Of a stretch of DNA of 32,049 nt, positions 22,501 through 30,271 are shown in pieces (the first letter of the stretch is position 1; each line of letters opens with the position of its first letter). Made by a program: the position numbers and the translations under genes. This DNA is from Candidatus Omnitrophota bacterium (GTDB taxonomy: Bacteria > Omnitrophota > Gorgyraeia > 1-14-0-20-64-10), in the NCBI GenBank assembly GCA_016177405.1, contig JACOVG010000003.1:1-32049 (forward strand), in the 5' to 3' direction. Under the pieces are notes generated by a model, which saw only the letters and a list, made by a program, of their open reading frames with translations, was not told the origin of the DNA and made no database searches.

Positions 22501-25500
22501 ATCCTTCCGGGGACCGGGTGAGTTTTAAGATTTTGTCCCGTTTCAAGCGCCTTCCGCGGTCTGGGTTGGAGGAGGATGGGATTGTTCATTTGGAGGGTTT
22601 AAGCTTAGAGAGGGTGGAGGGGATGTTGAAGGGGCATGCGCCGCAAGCGCTTACCTTCTTTTGGGATCGGGAAGGAAAGCCGGCAGAGCCGGAGACCTTT
22701 CCGTGGAATTCCGAGAGCGACTTCCAAGCGTTGGCGCGTGAAAGATTGGGGCAGGGAGCCGACGCCATCCTCTACGCGGTGACCATTCACCGGTTTCCCG
22801 GAGGCCTCCAGGTGGGTTCCCGTCTCACCCACGCGGCTGTTGCTGCCTATCGAGGTTCTTCCTCATCAAATCTTCTGCACGATCTCTCCTGGTACTTGCG
22901 AAATGTGGTTGAGGCGTACCCAGGCCCTCTGGAGAAAATCGTTCTCGTGAATCCAGCGGGGGAAGAGAAATTCATGCCAGCCGCATTCAGCACGGAATCT
23001 CTAAGGAGCTGGTTGAGGGAAGATTTTCGGCGGCTTAGGATTCCGCGAGAGGAATTGGGGCAGTGGCAGACCAGGTTGAAGGTGATTCCGGGAAGCGGCT
23101 TGACACCTCCTCATCTGCGTTTGACGGTGGAGTACCAAGGCACCTCCGGCTCGATCTTAGAAGAAGCAAGGAAGGTTGCCCAGGCGGTGGCGCGCCGTTA
23201 TCCGCTTGCCTATGGCGGAAAAAAACTCCTTCAGGGTTACCTTTCAAGTGACGAGAAAGAGCGCTTGAAAACGATGGCTGCCATGGCCCGAAGCCTTTTT
23301 GAAATGAGCCAGAGATCTCAACGGGGTGAACGAATAGTGGATGCTGACCACGCCATGCGGATTCTGGCGGCGGCTCAAGCGGGGGTCAAGTACGGGCTTC
23401 CATGGCTTCAAATGGAGACGGTGGAAAGGTACCTGGAGGGAAGGTATGACCTCAAGCGGGCCAGGTTAAACTTTCCCCGTCGGCTGGAGAAAAGGGCGGA
23501 AGAGATCTTGAAAGAGGCCGAGAAGCTCCTGAAAGAGGGGACGCGTTTGAGCGGCCAGAAAACCCTTCAAGCCGTCCCTAAAGAAAAGACAAGGGAAGCG
23601 GTTGCGGCTCCTCCCAAACATCCCCTCCCAAGCTCTCCCCTGGCGGAAGCGGTGAATGAATTGTTTGGCGAGGATGGCAAGCTTGAAATCCCGGTTCCTT
23701 CGGATGCCGCCCCCCATGGTCCTGTGGGGGCCGCCGGCGGCCGCTCGGTTGCCGGCAAGACGGCTTATGGCTCTTTCTTGTTGAAGGCCGAGGCCGGGAT
23801 GCTGGAGAATCAAGATCCGGCTGTTTGGAGGGAGAAGGTTCCCGCGGCGCGAATTACGTACCGGCAAAGCAGGGCGCTTATCTCGAGAGACTTCCCGTGG
23901 ATCCGGCAGGTTCAATTCCGAATGGCTGCCCCCGTTCAAACGGATTGGGGAACGCTGAATCCGGTTCTGTTTCCCATCCATGATCGGTCTCGAGCCCGGG
24001 AGATGGCGATCACCTTCCCCTTGCCATGGGTTGGGTTGGACCAGCCCGGGCCTGTTCGGGCGGTCTTGGAGGCCCGCCTCCCCGAGGTCTTGCTGGAAGA
24101 AGAAGCAGATGCCAGAACTGACGACTCGAGACTCATCTTTGCCACAAGCGAGGAACCCTCCGCCGGGCTGCCCCAAAAATGGGCTCTAGTTTATGAGCCA
24201 CCTGAAGGTGGTCTAAAAACTTCGGGGTTGGAGGAGCGGGGGATCAGAAAACTGCTTGTCTTCGCGCCGGGGTTCGTTCAAGGGGCAATCGGGGATGCCG
24301 TGAAAAAGTGGCGCTTGGACTCACCGAGCACCGAGGTTGCCTATGTGGAAGCCAAAGAGCAAGTTCCAGACAATCCCCAGGCATACCCGGACGCGGTTTT
24401 CATTGTGGTGCAGGATGGCAGCTCTTGGGACCTGCTGGAGAAGCTCTTCTCCTTGGCGGCCCACGGGGTTCCGACGGCGCTCCTTTGCCCGCCCTCTTTG
24501 ATGAACGAGGAAAGGATCTCCTCGGCCTACGTGAGGGTAGCGTCACTGGAGGCAAACCCCCTTTTCCTCCACGTGGAAGACGGTCTCGCGCAAGAACCCA
24601 AGCTGATTCTTACGGCAGGGCAGGTTCTCAACCGGCTCGATTTCGCGGCCACCGCGGGCGATTCCGGGATGGATTTGGCAAGGATCCGGCTGGCGGCAAG
24701 GAAATTCGCCAGGACTCTTCAGGAACCCCTGGGATCCATTGGCGAGGGCCTCACGAAACTTCGCCGGATCACCAACTCTTGGAAAGAAAAGTTACCCCGA
24801 GAAATGCCGGCGGAGGCGGAGGGGGCCCTACGGGAGATCTCTTCTTCCCGGGAGGAGATCTCCCGGGTTCTTCAAGTGAACAGAGAGAATCGACCATCCG
24901 AATTGAGCCGGCTCATCGGCTATGAGCTGACCAGCGCGGTCAACGCGCTCGACCTGGTGCAGTTCGCGACGACTCCAGAAAAGGTTCTCTCCCATCTGCC
25001 TACCATTGAGGTAAGCTTCCAGCACATCCTGGCTGTTTTGGATGAGCTTCAATCCTGGGAGCAGGTTCGGATGGCGGGCGACCCCTTCTTTCCCTACCTT
25101 GCTCTGGCAACCTCCGACACCATTTCCCTGCCGGTGGGGACCTACGCGTATGCCGTGGCAGGGATACGGGTCGTTTTAGGACCCATCAAAGAAGATGGCG
25201 GTGAGACAGCCGGAGAGAAGGAGGCTGCCGGGGTTGAAACTACGGCAGGGAATCGATCCTACCACCACGGCCAGAAGCCGTGGGCGGAGGTGGTAAATGA
25301 GCATCGCCAGGTGACTCGGCTTATCTCCCAAATGAGAGGCTGGCCCCTTGAGGAAATCCATGCCGCCATCGCCAATCTGGACTTCTTCGCCGCTGGGTTG
25401 TCCCAAAAAGGGGCTCCAGTTTATGGGCCGCCTAAAGGTGGCCTAGAAACTTCGGGGTTGGAGGAGGGGGTGCTGGGGGGAGTGATGGCGCGGATGCCGG

Positions 25501-26309
25501 ACCCAAAGAGTTATTCCGATGTAGAAAAGTGGCTGGACGCGGTGCACGGACCGGCCCCAATTACGGGTTATCCGCTGGCGGATGATGTGGCGTGGGGGTT
25601 GTTGGCGCGGAATTACGACTCTCCAGAAGGGAAGAGATCGGCGTTTTGGAAACAATTGGCGGAGGAAGTTTCCGGCAAGGCAGGGCAATTGAAACCCCTT
25701 GAGGTCCTGTGGCTGGCGGAGATATTCGAGCATCTGACCAAGCAATACGTTCCTGAAGAAGGCAGGGGGGCTGTTGCTGAAATTCTTGATCTGGTCGTAA
25801 AGAGAAGAATTCCGGAGGCCGCGGAAAATGTGAGGTTTGAGGAGGTGAAAGGGTTTGAGTTCCCTGATACCTTGCCGGGCTTCCTTCTGGAGAAGGAGGG
25901 ACTTCGATTCGCGCCCCTGTTTGCCCTGATGCGCGCCAGGATGGGCCGCATCAAGATGCCTCCCTTTGCGGGAGTTGTAGAGACAAAGAAGGAGAAAGCA
26001 GCCCTGATAGAGATCTTGTCGATTTCCGACAAGATGCTGCCGGAGGAGCGAGCCCAGGTGGTAGAGGCAAAAAGGATTTTAAGAAGGATGATCCAATCTG
26101 CCGAGTCCTTCGGGGGAGGAGAGAAAGGCTACGAAGAAGCCACCCGGTTGGCAGAATCCATGTTGCTCGGTTTAGTTCTTACGCCCATTAAGGAAGCTGA
26201 ACCCAACTTGCTTAGGCAACTGAACCAACTCCTGGGCCGCTTCGGCTACCGGCTTTCTCCTGATCGCGCCACGCAGGAGGCGGCGCTCATCCTGCTTTAC
26301 GCCGCGTAA
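19524..26309 (+). CDS. Giant exported multidomain protein with GLEE junctions (2261 aa)
   Basis: A signal peptide (ARGLALLLSLSLGF, cleavage after GASA, then LRP) starts the protein, but no other membrane helix is clear. Seven GLEE tetrapeptides stand at residues 32, 59, 267, 656, 1014, 1568 and 1978, mostly between folded regions. Residues about 65-265 resemble a CheR-type methyltransferase (LCLGSGAKEPASIA; DAVFLNMVAYQV). Residues about 315-650 resemble shikimate dehydrogenase: TQPHK with K386, ATN405, GTNSDGPGF with D425, glycine-rich VVLLGGWGGLGQA, INATGLGM. Residues about 950-1010 look like an SH3-like barrel (VGDRVAMRDPFSGKDRVRVI). Residues about 1572-1700 and 1720-1870 recall a receiver domain without its phosphoacceptor and a helical histidine-kinase dimerisation bundle. 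The whole protein is not recognised; its role and location are unknown. The ORF is open and continuous, so it is surely coding. Confidence 0.8.
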   Translation: MKAQPITARGLALLLSLSLGFPPGASALRPTGLEESDSAKEKLLESLTDSSDIARPAAGLEEPPVVSTITRFFRFPTQLDWLLAQMTPKVEGQEPVVILCLGSGAKEPASIASSLWERYGEMPQGRVVIHAVDSNDGVYQEMLRHFEKGEAFDLFLEADSRPGIGKRLIRLNETMLHWRQWIKPVHSSLENVRELYFQADAVFLNMVAYQVRDRKKVRELLAQLKEGARIYTRSEDAQLLDLKSDSRFYVLNDSKDPEWVMVFQRAGLEELSSRAGRLDAELKRLASEAEELQWLRDFLREEGITLEDPSIRFGIHLGSSVLGSSSPPAITHLYNRVPACRAPFAKARIRLISIPRNTTEAELPEILRAIEEHPRIVLVTATQPHKIKVGAWVNRWDPQELPATNVLILRDPQGKLLDVRGTNSDGPGFVEQYKKVWGARQGRIGTFEGKKVVLLGGWGGLGQALTTSVLKEKPLELIISEIDHPERTLEQSRMQFEEMLDRFSSQGGERLNATILRAYDPRDPSKNDPELLRHIREAEIIINATGLGMEKNDHRSPLTDPSVLGSQQEVFDSIYRTKKGEPRPVTPFLQQAWDAGVRRVFNGVGLYVRDFALEAEWLVRELTGETIQRDPIHEEMYHWALQNRGLKEARDILSAGLEEKTALGRHVDRMEQAIKERRWDSLGDFSKELMEAAISVLKTEEAGKDLSSFWELDEAVCSLQALPAEGLPREEAALKILRRWQANAVALLVTTATLSEKAAEGFLKDPASLEGHLWFVLDYLWGRLRIANMDRLVFSNQEVAWEFWADAFQVLTWTTPPERFDPTQIEVEAIRRTMPIETFPSLLKAPTLGPESAKPFFVPLVQQMGEAPFFLKKDLLLRRQAAAMNLSAVFYSFASRVAGELRLEQTRAFFDRQAQARYQQAAGGENYPWRPAFQAVVAEEERKNQAATLPAPKEVMWKVGDRVAMRDPFSGKDRVRVIDEVDPKNERVHLEGDPSGDRVSFKILSRFKRLPRSGLEEDGIVHLEGLSLERVEGMLKGHAPQALTFFWDREGKPAEPETFPWNSESDFQALARERLGQGADAILYAVTIHRFPGGLQVGSRLTHAAVAAYRGSSSSNLLHDLSWYLRNVVEAYPGPLEKIVLVNPAGEEKFMPAAFSTESLRSWLREDFRRLRIPREELGQWQTRLKVIPGSGLTPPHLRLTVEYQGTSGSILEEARKVAQAVARRYPLAYGGKKLLQGYLSSDEKERLKTMAAMARSLFEMSQRSQRGERIVDADHAMRILAAAQAGVKYGLPWLQMETVERYLEGRYDLKRARLNFPRRLEKRAEEILKEAEKLLKEGTRLSGQKTLQAVPKEKTREAVAAPPKHPLPSSPLAEAVNELFGEDGKLEIPVPSDAAPHGPVGAAGGRSVAGKTAYGSFLLKAEAGMLENQDPAVWREKVPAARITYRQSRALISRDFPWIRQVQFRMAAPVQTDWGTLNPVLFPIHDRSRAREMAITFPLPWVGLDQPGPVRAVLEARLPEVLLEEEADARTDDSRLIFATSEEPSAGLPQKWALVYEPPEGGLKTSGLEERGIRKLLVFAPGFVQGAIGDAVKKWRLDSPSTEVAYVEAKEQVPDNPQAYPDAVFIVVQDGSSWDLLEKLFSLAAHGVPTALLCPPSLMNEERISSAYVRVASLEANPLFLHVEDGLAQEPKLILTAGQVLNRLDFAATAGDSGMDLARIRLAARKFARTLQEPLGSIGEGLTKLRRITNSWKEKLPREMPAEAEGALREISSSREEISRVLQVNRENRPSELSRLIGYELTSAVNALDLVQFATTPEKVLSHLPTIEVSFQHILAVLDELQSWEQVRMAGDPFFPYLALATSDTISLPVGTYAYAVAGIRVVLGPIKEDGGETAGEKEAAGVETTAGNRSYHHGQKPWAEVVNEHRQVTRLISQMRGWPLEEIHAAIANLDFFAAGLSQKGAPVYGPPKGGLETSGLEEGVLGGVMARMPDPKSYSDVEKWLDAVHGPAPITGYPLADDVAWGLLARNYDSPEGKRSAFWKQLAEEVSGKAGQLKPLEVLWLAEIFEHLTKQYVPEEGRGAVAEILDLVVKRRIPEAAENVRFEEVKGFEFPDTLPGFLLEKEGLRFAPLFALMRARMGRIKMPPFAGVVETKKEKAALIEILSISDKMLPEERAQVVEAKRILRRMIQSAESFGGGEKGYEEATRLAESMLLGLVLTPIKEAEPNLLRQLNQLLGRFGYRLSPDRATQEAALILLYAA
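24162..24236 (+). repeat. 75-nt in-frame repeat, copy A, with hairpin and GLEE end
   Basis: Twenty-five codons (AGLPQKWALVYEPPEGG then LKTSGLEE) match copy B at 25392-25466 at 65 of 75 bases by my count. In the middle lies CCACC-TGAA-GGTGG (24198-24211). Being a whole number of codons, the repeat can sit inside the reading frame without harm. Confidence 0.85.
25392..25466 (+). repeat. 75-nt in-frame repeat, copy B, with hairpin and GLEE end
   Basis: Codons for AGLSQKGAPVYGPPKGG then LETSGLEE match copy A. The hairpin is kept and extended: GGCCGCC-TAAA-GGTGGCC (25426-25443), where a G:U pair and extra G:C pairs replace differing bases. Conservation of pairing along with the peptide suggests an element rather than ordinary domain duplication. 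Confidence 0.85.
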
Positions 26310-26322
26310 GACGCTGTCCATC

Positions 26323-26378
26323 TTGACTTGTTGGTAGACTTGTGGCACAATTGATTTGTAGCCACATTTGTAGCTACA
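26323..26378 (+). promoter_or_regulatory. Promoter and palindromic operators of the Phd/RelE-type module
   Basis: TTGACT (26323-26328), a 17-nt spacer and CACAAT (26346-26351) make a plausible sigma70 promoter. Three similar palindromic sites follow or overlap it: TTGTGGCACAA (26340-26350), TGTAGCCACA (26357-26366, one mismatch) and the perfect TGTAGCTACA (26369-26378). The last two lie 12 nt apart. Phd/YefM antitoxins repress their own operons through paired short palindromes of this kind, so autoregulation is likely. Confidence 0.65.
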
Positions 26379-26397
26379 TTCAATCGGGAGGGAACGC

Positions 26398-26676
26398 ATG
26401 GTCCAGTTCGTGAATGTCCGGAAGCTGAAGAACCAAATTTCGGAGGTGATCCGCCGCGCCCGCCGGGGGGATGTGGTAGTCACCTCCCGGGGCAGGCCCC
26501 AGGCTGTTTTGCACGCGATCTCGGAAGAGGGTCTGGACGATTACCTTCTGGCCAACTCACCCAAGTTTGTCAAGAGTCTGGAAGATTCCTACCGGGAGTA
26601 TCGGCGAAAGGGCGGGGTTTCGCTGAAGAGACTTCTGGCCCAGGCCGAGCGAGAGCTTGCCCGAGTTTGCCGTTGA
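26398..26676 (+). CDS. Phd/YefM-family antitoxin
   Basis: The 92-residue protein starts with the Phd/YefM DNA-binding fold (VNVRKLKNQISEVIRRARRG, then DVVVTSRGRPQAVL). It continues with a charged helix and a tail that would wrap the toxin (SPKFVKSLEDSYREYRRKGG). GGGAGG lies 6 nt upstream of the ATG. Its last 20 nt overlap the toxin gene, the standard antitoxin-first order. Three palindromes upstream support autorepression. Longer C-terminal part than in E. coli YefM, but within the family range. Confidence 0.88.
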   Translation: MVQFVNVRKLKNQISEVIRRARRGDVVVTSRGRPQAVLHAISEEGLDDYLLANSPKFVKSLEDSYREYRRKGGVSLKRLLAQAERELARVCR

Positions 26677-26923
26677 GTTCGCTCCAGCCGCCGCGCGAGA
26701 TCTCAAGCGGCTGGATACTCCCATTCGGGTGGCGCTTCTTAAGGCCTGCACCCTCTTAAGCCATGCTCCCTTTCCGTCCCCTGGTGGAGCCATTAAGCTT
26801 CTGGTGGGGGTAGCTCCCCGGCATTTCCGGCTGCGCGTGGGAGATTACCGGGTGATCTATCGGATAGAGGGAAGTTGCGTGGTGGTTGTGCGGGTGGCGC
26901 ATCGCCGCGAGGCCTATCGTTGA
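26657..26923 (+). CDS. RelE/ParE-family toxin
   Basis: The 88-residue protein starts FAVEFAPAAARDLKRLDTPI and continues through IKLLVGVAPRHFRLRVGDYRVIYRIEG to VVVVRVAHRREAYR, the regular RelE/ParE pattern with the R-x-R...DYR-V-Y core and a C-terminal H-R-x-x-Y. The H-R-x-x-x-Y ending favours mRNA-cleaving RelE activity over ParE gyrase poisoning, but this is an inference. The start is a TTG at 26657 inside the antitoxin gene; no nearby ATG is in frame. coaX follows after 23 nt and may be co-transcribed. Confidence 0.88.
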   Translation: MPEFAVEFAPAAARDLKRLDTPIRVALLKACTLLSHAPFPSPGGAIKLLVGVAPRHFRLRVGDYRVIYRIEGSCVVVVRVAHRREAYR

Positions 26924-26946
26924 CAAGGCAAGGCCCAGAGTTCCCT

Positions 26947-27684
26947 GTGTTGCTGGCGATTGACGTTGGGAATACCAGTATCCACTTGGGGCTCTTTCAG
27001 GGCAGGAGGCTCACCCGGCAGGGCAGGGTCCTGACCCATGGCCCCCATATAGAGGAAGGGATGCGCCGGTTTCTGAAGAAGGAACCGGCGGTCATTGTTT
27101 CCAGCGTGGTGCCGAAGGCGACCGCTGCCATCAAGAAAGCCCTGCGGGCCCTGGACCTGCCCAAGCCGCTTGTTCTGGGAGAGAACATTGAGGCGCCGGT
27201 CATCAACCGGTACCGGATCCCCGCTCAAGTGGGGCAGGACCGGCTGGTCAACGCGGCGGCGGCCTTCTTCCTTTATGGGGGGCCGGCGATCGTGGTTGAT
27301 TTTGGGACCGCCATCACCATTGACCTCGTCTCCGGCCGAAGGGAGTATTTGGGAGGTTTGATCGTGCCCGGGATTGAGATTGCCCTGGAGGCTTTGAGTT
27401 GCCGGGCGGCCCTCCTGCCGAGGATACGCCTGACGCCGCCGAAGGAGTTTCTTGGGAAGGACACGGCAAGCAGTATGAAAAGCGGCATCTTCTATGGTTA
27501 CAGCCAGTTGTGCGACGGAATCGTTCGGCGCCTGAAGGCAAAACACGCCCCTTCGGCCAGGGTGATCGCGACAGGGGGGTACGCCCCCTTGATCGTCCCA
27601 TTCTGCCGGGTTATCCGAAAGGTCAACCCCATCCTGACTCTTCAGGGTCTGGAGATTACCTCCCGCTCTCAAAAAAGTTGTTGA
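26947..27684 (+). CDS. coaX: Type III pantothenate kinase
   Basis: Phosphorylates pantothenate in the first step of coenzyme A synthesis. Motifs of the ASKHA fold are clear: LLAIDVGNTSIHLGLF (phosphate 1), QVGQDRLVNAAAA, IVVDFGTAITIDLV (phosphate 2) and YLGGLIVPGIEIALEALSCRAALLP. The track extends to 26875, but the GTG at 26947 starts right at the first strand and yields 245 residues, near the family norm. The ribosome-binding site is weak; transcription may come through from the toxin-antitoxin genes. Its stop codon lies inside the -35 box of the groES promoter. coaX is often next to birA; here they are 10 kb apart. Confidence 0.92.
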   Translation: MLLAIDVGNTSIHLGLFQGRRLTRQGRVLTHGPHIEEGMRRFLKKEPAVIVSSVVPKATAAIKKALRALDLPKPLVLGENIEAPVINRYRIPAQVGQDRLVNAAAAFFLYGGPAIVVDFGTAITIDLVSGRREYLGGLIVPGIEIALEALSCRAALLPRIRLTPPKEFLGKDTASSMKSGIFYGYSQLCDGIVRRLKAKHAPSARVIATGGYAPLIVPFCRVIRKVNPILTLQGLEITSRSQKSC

Positions 27685-27745
27685 CAAGTTGGTTTGAAGT
27701 CGTATCATATCTGCAGGGTTAGCACTCTAGTGGTCAAACTGCTAA
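27681..27745 (+). promoter_or_regulatory. Heat-shock promoter with CIRCE element (HrcA operator)
   Basis: TTGACA (27681-27686), a 16-nt spacer and TATCAT (27703-27708) form a good vegetative promoter. Immediately after lies TTAGCACTC (27719-27727), nine nt, then AACTGCTAA (27737-27745). This is the CIRCE inverted repeat with a perfect left half and two mismatches in the right half. CIRCE in this position binds the repressor HrcA, released on heat shock, so the groE operon is probably HrcA-controlled. hrcA itself is not in the window. Confidence 0.88.
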
Positions 27746-27812
27746 AAATTCAAGAAATCCTCTAGATTCGACCCGAAGTGACTTCGAAATAACCTCTAGG
27801 AGGGAGAACGCT

Positions 27813-28109
27813 ATGGCGATTCAACCGTTAGGTGACAGGATCTTGGTGAAGCTTTTGGACCAGGAAGAGAAATCTCCCGGGGGGATCATCCTCCCGGACA
27901 CGGCGAAGGAAAAGCCCCAGGAGGGTGAAGTGATCGCTGTGGGAAAAGGGAGGCTCCTGGAAGATGGGACCGTTCGCGCCTTGGAGGTGAAGGTCGGCGA
28001 CACGGTCCTTTTCGCCAAATATTCCGGCTCGGAAGTCCAGCACAAGGAAAAGGAGTTCCTCATCCTCAAGGAAGAGGACGTCTTGGCGATTCTGAAGGGA
28101 AAGAAATGA
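27813..28109 (+). CDS. groES: Co-chaperonin GroES (copy 1)
   Basis: The 98-residue lid protein has IQPLGDRILVKLLDQEEKSP, the mobile loop GGIILPDTAKEKPQEGEV that binds GroEL, and KVGDTVLFAKYSGSEV. It caps the GroEL chamber for ATP-driven protein folding. GGAGGGAG lies upstream of the ATG, and the CIRCE-bearing promoter is about 70 nt before it. Another GroES lies beyond groEL; the two share the mobile loop but differ elsewhere, so both are likely functional. Confidence 0.96.
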   Translation: MAIQPLGDRILVKLLDQEEKSPGGIILPDTAKEKPQEGEVIAVGKGRLLEDGTVRALEVKVGDTVLFAKYSGSEVQHKEKEFLILKEEDVLAILKGKK

Positions 28110-28159
28110 CGGCGTCAGCCGTCATCCTCACGAAAGTGAGGATCCCCGCATTCGCGGGG
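28108..28159. repeat. Triple-hairpin palindromic element between groES and groEL (REP-like, copy 3)
   Basis: Three perfect hairpins: GACGGC-GTCA-GCCGTC (28108-28123), ATCCTCAC-GAAA-GTGAGGAT (28124-28143) and CCCCGC-ATTC-GCGGGG (28144-28159), then ATGAC. The middle one equals the first hairpin before hom except for a changed base pair (G:C to A:T) that keeps the stem. In this place it could act as an mRNA processing or stability element giving different amounts of GroES and GroEL. Confidence 0.8.
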
Positions 28160-28182
28160 ATGACAATTTAAAAGGAGGTTGA

Positions 28183-29826
<1,644 letters not shown>

Positions 29827-29845
29827 AGGGAGGGACCTTTTTTAG

Positions 29846-30133
29846 ATGAATCTCAAACCGTTGGGTGACAAGATCATCGTCGAGGTCCTTCAGGCGGGCG
29901 ACAGGACCAAGGGCGGCATCATCCTGCCCGACACCGCCAAGGAAAAGCCGCAAGAGGCCAAGGTTTTGGCGGTCGGTTCCGGAAAGGTGCTGGGCAACGG
30001 CAAGGTGGTGGCCCCGGAGATGAAGGTGGGGGACACCATCCTGTTCGGAAAATATTCCGGAAACGAGGTGAAGGTGGACGGCAAGGAGCTCCTGATCATC
30101 AATCAGGACGACGTCCTGGCCGTGATCCGATAA
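29846..30133 (+). CDS. groES: Co-chaperonin GroES (copy 2)
   Basis: A second 95-residue GroES follows groEL after 19 nt, with AAAGGGAGGG as ribosome-binding site. LKPLGDKIIVEVLQAGDRTK, the mobile loop GGIILPDTAKEKPQEAKV and KVGDTILFGKYSGNEVKVDG are all intact. The mobile loop core is the same as in copy 1, while the roof and C-terminus differ. Arrangement groES-groEL-groES is uncommon and suggests specialised or mixed lids for one chaperonin. The strong terminator after it closes the operon. Confidence 0.94.
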   Translation: MNLKPLGDKIIVEVLQAGDRTKGGIILPDTAKEKPQEAKVLAVGSGKVLGNGKVVAPEMKVGDTILFGKYSGNEVKVDGKELLIINQDDVLAVIR

Positions 30134-30161
30134 CCCTCGCCGATTTCCTCGCGTGATTTTC

Positions 30162-30199
30162 AGGGGTCAGGCCCTTTTTCACGGGGCCTGACCCCTTTT
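30162..30199 (+). terminator. Rho-independent terminator after the groE operon
   Basis: AGGGGTCAGGCCC (30162-30174) pairs perfectly over 13 bp with GGGCCTGACCCCT (30184-30196) around a 9-nt loop, and is followed by TTTTAAATTTT. The stem is very stable and directly precedes the guaB3 promoter. Related GGGGTCAGGCCC stems occur as dispersed repeats in other genomes, so it may be a recruited palindromic element. Confidence 0.85.
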
Positions 30200-30217
30200 A
30201 AATTTTGAGAAGGTCTG

Positions 30218-30226
30218 TGATATACT
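30218..30226 (+). promoter_or_regulatory. Extended -10 promoter for guaB3
   Basis: TGATATACT fits the extended -10 form TGnTATAAT with one mismatch; no good -35 is found, which such promoters tolerate. It lies 46 nt before the start codon and just after the terminator, so guaB3 needs its own promoter here. Confidence 0.5.
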
Positions 30227-30271
30227 GTTGCCTTCACGTTTAACCGCTTAAAACCAATGGTAATTTCCTAA

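Noticed and set aside
24308-24925. 205-aa plus-strand ORF inside the giant gene
   Set aside because: Frame-shifted shadow of the 2261-codon ORF without motif or ribosome-binding site.
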